DNA of 44,802 bases from Azospirillum melinis (GTDB lineage Bacteria > Pseudomonadota > Alphaproteobacteria > Azospirillales > Azospirillaceae), in the NCBI RefSeq assembly GCF_013340935.1, contig NZ_WHOS01000059.1, forward strand, positions 1 through 44,802, read 5' to 3'. Below are positions 40,181 to 44,802 of this stretch, piece by piece. Below the pieces are notes generated by a model. That model ran no database searches, had not been told where the DNA came from, and saw only the letters and a program-made list of their open reading frames with translations. Position 1 is the first letter of the stretch. Every line of letters begins with the position of its first letter. The translations under genes and the position numbers were made by a program.

Positions 40181-40944
40181 TGAGCGAGACTCCGAAAGAT
40201 CCCTGGGCGCGCTTCCGTACCGCCACCCGCGCCCGCATTGCGCTCGGCCGCAGCGGCGACGCCCTGCCGACCAAGGCTCTCCTGGAGTTCCAGCTGGCCC
40301 ATGCCCGCGCCCGCGACGCCGTCCATAGCGCGGTCGATTTCGACCGGCTGGCCGCCGAGCTGTCGCCGCTGGAGACCATCCGCGTCCACAGCGCCGCACC
40401 CGACCGCCCGACCTATCTGCGCCGTCCGGACCTCGGCCGCCGGCTCGACCCGGCAAGCGCCGCCGCGCTGCCGGCGGGGGAGTGGGACGTGCTGTTCGTG
40501 ATCGCCGACGGGCTGTCGGCCGCCGCGGTGCAGGTCAACGCCGCTCCGCTGGTCCGGGCCTGCACGGCGCGGCTGGGGCATCTGCGCATCGGGCCGGTGG
40601 TGCTGGCGGAGCAGGCGCGGGTCGCGCTGGGCGACGAGGTGGCGTCCGCCATGGGCGCCCGGCTGGTGGCGCTGCTGGTGGGCGAGCGGCCCGGCCTGTC
40701 GGCCGCGGAATCGCTGGGGGTCTATCTGACCTGGGACCCGAAGCCCGGCCGCGCCGATTCCGAACGGAACTGCATTTCCAACATCCATTCCGACGGCCTG
40801 TCGATCCAGACGGCCGCCGACAAGCTGTGCTGGCTCGCCACCGAGGCGGCGCGGCTGAAACTGACGGGGGTCGCCCTGAAGGAGGACGCCCCGTCGCTCG
40901 CCGGTCCGGACAACGAGAAAAACCAACTGACCGACCGGTCGTGA
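40180..40944 (+). CDS. eutC: Ethanolamine ammonia-lyase small subunit EutC
   Basis: EutC (254 residues) completes the lyase and helps bind the cobalamin cofactor. Typical segments are DPWARFRTATRARIALGRSGDALPT, FDRLAAEL, LFVIADGLSAAAVQVNA, WDPKPGRADSERNCISNIHSDGLS and ADKLCWLATEA. The start overlaps the eutB stop (TGATG, 40178-40182), the standard coupling. The last 20 residues are variable and charged. Confidence 0.97.
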   Translation: MSETPKDPWARFRTATRARIALGRSGDALPTKALLEFQLAHARARDAVHSAVDFDRLAAELSPLETIRVHSAAPDRPTYLRRPDLGRRLDPASAAALPAGEWDVLFVIADGLSAAAVQVNAAPLVRACTARLGHLRIGPVVLAEQARVALGDEVASAMGARLVALLVGERPGLSAAESLGVYLTWDPKPGRADSERNCISNIHSDGLSIQTAADKLCWLATEAARLKLTGVALKEDAPSLAGPDNEKNQLTDRS

Positions 40945-41008
40945 GAGAGCGCCGCCAACGGCATCAACGCCACTGAATCCAAAGCCTTGAACAGGGGCAG
41001 GAGGCAAC

Positions 41009-42418
41009 ATGTCTGGGAACACGAAACCTGAATTGAGCAAAAGCCTGAGCGGGCTCCATCTGTGGGGCATCGCCGTCGGGCTGGTGATCTCCGGCGAATA
41101 TTTCGGCTGGAGCTACGGCTGGGCGGCAGCGGGGACGCTGGGCTTCCTCGTCACCACGATCCTGATCGCGGCGATGTACACCACCTTCATCTTCAGCTTC
41201 ACCGAGCTGACCACCGCGATCCCGCATGCCGGCGGTCCCTTCGCCTACAGCTACCGCGCCTTCGGGCCCAAGGGCGGCTTCATCGCCGGCTTCGCCACGC
41301 TGATCGAGTTCGTCTTCGCCCCGCCGGCCATTGCACTCGCCATCGGCGCCTACCTGAACGTGCAGTTTCCCGGGCTCGACCCGAAGACCGCGGCGGTCGG
41401 TGCCTACATCCTGTTCATGGGGCTGAACATCGCCGGCGTGTCCATCGCCGCCACCTTCGAGCTGTTCGTCACCATCCTGGCGATCATCGAGCTGGTGGTG
41501 TTCATGGGCGTCGTCTATCCCGGCTTCTCCTGGGCCAACTTCACCGCCAACGGCTGGGCGGGGTCGCCGAGCTTCAGCAAGGACGCGCTGGGCGGCATCT
41601 TCGCCGCGATCCCCTTCGCCATCTGGTTCTTCCTGGCGATCGAGGGGGCGGCGATGGCCGCCGAGGAGACCAAGGATCCCAAGCGCACCGTGCCGCGCGC
41701 CTATATCGGCGGCATCCTGACGCTGGTGGTGCTGGCCTTCGGCACGATGATCTTCGCCGGCGGCGTCGGCGACTGGAACGCCCTGTCCAACATCAACGAC
41801 CCGCTGCCGCAGGCGATGAAGGCGGTGGTCGGTGAATCGAGCGGCTGGCTGCACATGCTGGTGTGGATCGGCCTGTTCGGCCTGATCGCCTCCTTCCACG
41901 GCATCATCATGGGCTATTCGCGCCAGATCTTCGCGCTGTCCCGCGCCGGCTTCCTGCCGCCGGTGCTGGCCCGCCTGCACCCGACGCGCAAGACCCCGCA
42001 CTGGGCGATCCTGGCCGGCGGCGTGATCGGCATCGCCGCCATCTATTCCGACGAGCTGATCCAGATCGGCGGCCAGCCGCTGACTGCCAACATCGTCACC
42101 ATGTCGGTCTTCGGCGCCATCGTCATGTACATCATGAGCATGGCCGCGCTGTTCCGCCTGCGCACCACCGAACCGGCGCTGGAGCGTCCGTTCCGCGCCC
42201 CCTTCTATCCGGTGTTCCCGGCGATCTCGCTGGTGCTGGCGGTGCTGGCCCTGGTGACGATGGTCTACTACAACACCCTGGTCTTCGGGCTGTTCGTGGC
42301 GCTGTTCGCTCTCGGCTACCTGTTCCACCTCGCCACCGCCGGCATGCGGGTCAAGGCGGGCGGCGCCGGGCTGGGGCACATGGATGCCTTCACCGAGGCG
42401 CGGAGCATGGTTGACTGA
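41009..42418 (+). CDS. eat: Ethanolamine permease (APC family)
   Basis: The 469-residue transporter has 12 helices and the ethanolamine permease pattern: GLHLWGIAVGLVISGEYFGWSYGWAAAGTLGFL, ELTTAIPHAGGPFAYSYRAFGPKGGF, and FLAIEGAAMAAEETKDPKRTVPRAYI. It imports ethanolamine for the lyase. It lies 64 bases after eutC with an AGGAGG ribosome site eight bases before the ATG, so the three genes probably form one operon. A terminator hairpin follows at 42457. Confidence 0.93.
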   Translation: MSGNTKPELSKSLSGLHLWGIAVGLVISGEYFGWSYGWAAAGTLGFLVTTILIAAMYTTFIFSFTELTTAIPHAGGPFAYSYRAFGPKGGFIAGFATLIEFVFAPPAIALAIGAYLNVQFPGLDPKTAAVGAYILFMGLNIAGVSIAATFELFVTILAIIELVVFMGVVYPGFSWANFTANGWAGSPSFSKDALGGIFAAIPFAIWFFLAIEGAAMAAEETKDPKRTVPRAYIGGILTLVVLAFGTMIFAGGVGDWNALSNINDPLPQAMKAVVGESSGWLHMLVWIGLFGLIASFHGIIMGYSRQIFALSRAGFLPPVLARLHPTRKTPHWAILAGGVIGIAAIYSDELIQIGGQPLTANIVTMSVFGAIVMYIMSMAALFRLRTTEPALERPFRAPFYPVFPAISLVLAVLALVTMVYYNTLVFGLFVALFALGYLFHLATAGMRVKAGGAGLGHMDAFTEARSMVD

Positions 42419-42456
42419 GGCGGTGGATTGAGAATTTCGACTGGTTGACGTCAGGG

Positions 42457-42485
42457 AAGGGGGCGCCGGTGTTCGGCGCCCCTTT
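42457..42485 (+). terminator. Intrinsic terminator after the ethanolamine permease
   Basis: GGGGCGCC (42460-42467) pairs with GGCGCCCC (42475-42482); G-T and A-T pairs extend the stem to 11 bp, followed by TTTCGCTTTC. It lies between the convergent permease and phaZ genes and best serves the plus strand. Confidence 0.75.
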
Positions 42486-42490
42486 CGCTT

Positions 42491-43717
42491 TCATTCGCCA
42501 TCGTGGCTTTGGATGAAGCTGCGGATTTCCGGCAGGATGGCTTCGCGCCAGCGGCGGCCGTTGAAGATGCCGTAATGGCCGACGCCCTTCTGGAAATGCG
42601 TCTTGCGCATGTCGTCCGGCAGCGACGAGCACAGGCGCTGAGCCGCGATGGTCTGGCCGGGGGCGGAGATGTCGTCCAACTCGCCTTCCACCGTCATCAC
42701 GGCGGTCTTGCGGATCGCCGACGGCTCCACCTTGCGGCCGCGCGACACCATGGTGCCTTCGGGCAGGGCGTGTTTCTGGAACACCGTCTCGATGGTCTGC
42801 AGGTAGAAGTCCGCCGACAGGTCCATCACCGACAGATATTCGTCGTAGAAGCGGCGATGCTGCTCGGCCGAATCGCCGTCGCCGCGGACGAGGTGGCGGA
42901 ACAGCCCGACATGCTCGTTGATGTGGCGGTCGAGGTTCATCGACATGAAGCCCGACAGCTGGATGAAGCCCGGATAGACGCGGCGGAAGGCGCCCGGATA
43001 ATAGACCGGGACCGTGGTGATCACGCTGCGCTCGAACCACTTCAGCGGGCGTTCCATCGCCAGCTTGACCGGCACCGTCGGGTTGGCCATCGGGTCGATG
43101 GGGCCGCCCATCAGTGTCATGCTGCGCGCCTGCACCGGCTCGTCCGCCGCCGCCATCAGCGACACCGCCGCCATCACCGGAACCGCCGGCTGGCACACGG
43201 CGATGACGTGGGTGTTGGGGCCCAGGAAGCGGATCAGCTCCGCCACCGTGTCGATGTAGTCGTCCAGATCGAAGCTCCCGGCCGACATCGGCACCAGCCG
43301 CGCGTCGATCCAGTCGGTGATGTAGACGTCATGGTCGCGCATCAGCGCTTCCACCGTGCCGCGCAGCAGCGTGGCGTGATGGCCCGACATCGGGGCGACC
43401 AGCAGCACCTTCGGCTGGTGCGGCGTGCCTTCCGGCTTGGCGAAGTTCAGCAGCTTGCAGAAGGGCGACTGCCAGACGAACCGTTCGGTGACCGGAATGG
43501 TCTGTCCGTCGACCACGGTCTCCGGCAGCCCGAAGGCGGGCTTGCCGAAGCGGCGGGTCGTCCGCTCCACCAGTTCGGCCCCGGCGGCGACCGCCCGGCC
43601 CAGCTTGGTGTAGGACAGGGGCATCAGCGGGTTCTGGAAGGTCTGCTGGGCGGCTTCGGCCCAGAAACGCATCGGCCGCATGGCAGCGTGTTGCATGTCG
43701 TACAGGTGATACAGCAA
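42491..43717 (-). CDS. phaZ: Intracellular polyhydroxybutyrate depolymerase PhaZ
   Basis: PhaZ (408 residues) mobilises stored polyhydroxybutyrate. The N-terminus MLYHLYDMQHAAMRPMR and the alpha/beta-hydrolase core with the nucleophile Cys in VIAVCQPAVPVMA are typical of the intracellular, lipase-box-lacking type. A late His in GVGHYGIFNGRRWR completes the likely triad. The start is TTG at 43717, with GAGGA six bases upstream, giving the conserved family N-terminus. A 90-base segment of this gene (43488-43577) reappears inverted at the window's right end. Confidence 0.94.
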   Translation of the reverse strand: MLYHLYDMQHAAMRPMRFWAEAAQQTFQNPLMPLSYTKLGRAVAAGAELVERTTRRFGKPAFGLPETVVDGQTIPVTERFVWQSPFCKLLNFAKPEGTPHQPKVLLVAPMSGHHATLLRGTVEALMRDHDVYITDWIDARLVPMSAGSFDLDDYIDTVAELIRFLGPNTHVIAVCQPAVPVMAAVSLMAAADEPVQARSMTLMGGPIDPMANPTVPVKLAMERPLKWFERSVITTVPVYYPGAFRRVYPGFIQLSGFMSMNLDRHINEHVGLFRHLVRGDGDSAEQHRRFYDEYLSVMDLSADFYLQTIETVFQKHALPEGTMVSRGRKVEPSAIRKTAVMTVEGELDDISAPGQTIAAQRLCSSLPDDMRKTHFQKGVGHYGIFNGRRWREAILPEIRSFIQSHDGE

Positions 43718-43872
43718 ATCAGATCCTCACGTCACGGCTACCCCCGGGCGGCCAGGGTCGGTTAATTCCTTCGACCAGATATTGATCGTATTACCAACCA
43801 TATCCTTCGTCGGGGGTCGCGTATAGGTCAAGAGCCTCTTCGCATTTGCAAAGCTCTGTTGTTGAAAGAACA

Positions 43873-43902
43873 TTGCGGTGCACAAAAAATTATCAACCGC
43901 AA
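43873..43902. promoter_or_regulatory. Inverted repeat upstream of phaZ
   Basis: TTGCGGT (43873-43879) and ACCGCAA (43896-43902) flank an AT-rich 16-base stretch, in a region rich in TGC/GCA steps (TTTGCAAAG at 43848, GTGCAC at 43879). TGC-rich sites are bound by PhaR regulators before PHB genes in other alphaproteobacteria, so PhaR control is a possibility only. Confidence 0.35.
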
Positions 43903-43970
43903 CAATCCCGCTATGACCTCAGTGCGTGACTCCGTTGGTCATACTGACGTTCTGGAACGTCCATCGACGA

Positions 43971-44669
43971 TCAGGGGACGGCGAGCACCGCACGGACCGG
44001 CAGATGGTCCGATGCCCGACGGGTGAGGACGGTGCGGATCACCTCGAAAGCGGGGATTTGCAAGCCTCCCGTCACATAGATGCGGTCGAGCCGCAGGGTC
44101 GGCATGCGGGCGTGGAAACTGCGCGGATTGGCGACGTCGACGAAGGAGGACGCCAGCTGCCGCAGCCGGGGGGAACTGGGCGTCCATTCGTTGAGATCAC
44201 CCATGAACAGGGTCGGAAGCTCCGGCTGGCTCTCCACCCGCGACACTATGTCGCCGACCTGCTTGGCCCGTTCCCAAGGGTCGAGGCCGAGATGCGCGAC
44301 GATCACCCGCACGGGGCGGCCCTGCACCTCCACCACCGCGTCGATGCCGCCCCGCGGCTCGCGCTTGCCGACGGACAGGTCCATCGTCTCCACCGACCGC
44401 ACCGGCAGGCGGGTCAGCAGGCAGTTGCCGTAATGCGCGCGCTCGCTGTGCTTGGTCGGGCCGGCATAGGCTTTCAGCCCGGTGTTGCGTTCCAGGAAGG
44501 CGAACTGGTCCATCCCCGATTCGCCGCGGTGGTGCCAGCCGACCTCCTGCAGGCCGATCAGGTCGACGTCGAGGTCGCGGATCACCTGGGCGATGCGGTC
44601 GGGGGCGAAACGGGCATCCAGCCCGACGCAGCTGTGGATGTTCCAGGTGGCGACGCTGAGTGCGGCCAT
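43971..44669 (-). CDS. Endonuclease/exonuclease/phosphatase family protein
   Basis: The 232-residue protein has the full EEP fold signature: SVATWNIHSCVG, DLIGLQEVGWHH (metal-binding Glu), VIVAHLGLDPWERAKQ, MGDLNEWTPSS, TLRLDRIYV and the terminal ASDHLPVRAVL with catalytic Asp-His. Members cleave phosphodiesters in nucleic acids, lipids or signalling molecules; no signal peptide is visible. The start at 44669 has no obvious ribosome site. The sequence 44 bases upstream is an inverted copy of phaZ, so its real promoter region is not available here. Confidence 0.9.
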   Translation of the reverse strand: MAALSVATWNIHSCVGLDARFAPDRIAQVIRDLDVDLIGLQEVGWHHRGESGMDQFAFLERNTGLKAYAGPTKHSERAHYGNCLLTRLPVRSVETMDLSVGKREPRGGIDAVVEVQGRPVRVIVAHLGLDPWERAKQVGDIVSRVESQPELPTLFMGDLNEWTPSSPRLRQLASSFVDVANPRSFHARMPTLRLDRIYVTGGLQIPAFEVIRTVLTRRASDHLPVRAVLAVP

Positions 44670-44712
44670 GCCGTCGGGAACGGGGAGGCTGCGGCGGTCG
44701 GCACGGCGGGGG

Positions 44713-44802
44713 CGAACTGGTGGAGCGGACGACCCGCCGCTTCGGCAAGCCCGCCTTCGGGCTGCCGGAGACCGTGGTCGACGGACAGACCATTCCGGTC
44801 AC
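44713..44802. repeat. Inverted copy of part of phaZ at the right window end
   Basis: All 90 bases are the exact reverse complement of 43488-43577 within phaZ; the match stops abruptly at 44713. The fragment encodes residues of PhaZ but has no start or context. With the left-end inverted repeat it suggests a fold-back artefact rather than a second phaZ gene. Confidence 0.92.

Noticed and set aside
44197..44802. Long minus-strand frame covering the EEP gene and the phaZ copy
   Set aside because: It lies antisense or out of frame to a well-conserved EEP protein, and its start falls in the inverted phaZ fragment.

Overview
The window (about 45 kb, high GC) looks like the chromosome or a megaplasmid of an alphaproteobacterium, most probably an Azospirillum-like member of the Azospirillaceae. 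The reasons are a ChrR/RpoE-type photo-oxidative stress module, [NiFe]-hydrogenase maturation genes, an intracellular PHB depolymerase, EcfG-like and RpoE-like promoter spacing, and codon use strongly biased to G/C. Nothing looks like a phage, integrative element, rRNA, tRNA or CRISPR. The taxonomic call is inference from gene content.

Layout, left to right. (1) 36-6868: an ECF sigma/ChrR anti-sigma pair diverges from an FAD oxidoreductase - DUF1365 - cyclopropane-fatty-acid-synthase-like - DUF3833 operon. A facing SnoaL-like/SDR pair ends against it. Three TGATCC-N18-TA promoters tie these transcripts into one regulon. (2) 6945-11109: a small unknown gene and an exbB-exbD-tonB-PepSY operon are separated by a spacer with Fur-like boxes. 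(3) 11173-17986: an unknown gene, PAP2 phosphatase, 2-hydroxyacid dehydrogenase, purC, a phosphopantetheinyl transferase, a palindromic intergenic repeat, an S41 protease and a sugar-phosphate transferase. (4) 18119-22627: hupK-hypB-hypC-hypE and divergent hupE around an FNR/FixK box; hypD, hypA and hypF are not here. (5) 22827-25494: a TerC protein, then a DUF3618/ferritin-like gene with a BrkB-family gene behind an EcfG-like promoter. (6) 25526-26888: a short aromatic-rich leader ORF with attenuator-like folding, a 58-codon orphan ORF and a PPC-like protein. (7) 26947-34961: hutD, GH1 glucosidase, an ACP-like protein, a nucleobase permease with a sigma-54-like promoter, an EamA exporter, a GGDEF/EAL protein, a candidate sRNA and a LysE exporter. 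(8) 35100-38528: a secreted protein with a His/Cys caspase-like C-terminal domain, a divergent von Willebrand A-type protein and a small lipoprotein. (9) 38789-44669: eutB-eutC-ethanolamine permease, phaZ and an endonuclease/exonuclease/phosphatase-family protein.

The most notable points are the three matched ECF promoters, the leader/attenuator architecture with no recognisable amino-acid gene after it, the candidate sRNA with a CCUCCC loop, the caspase-like secreted protein, and the fact that both window ends are inverted copies of nearby sequence. That last point suggests fold-back assembly or amplification artefacts, so the outermost 31 bases on the left and 90 bases on the right should not be trusted as genome order.
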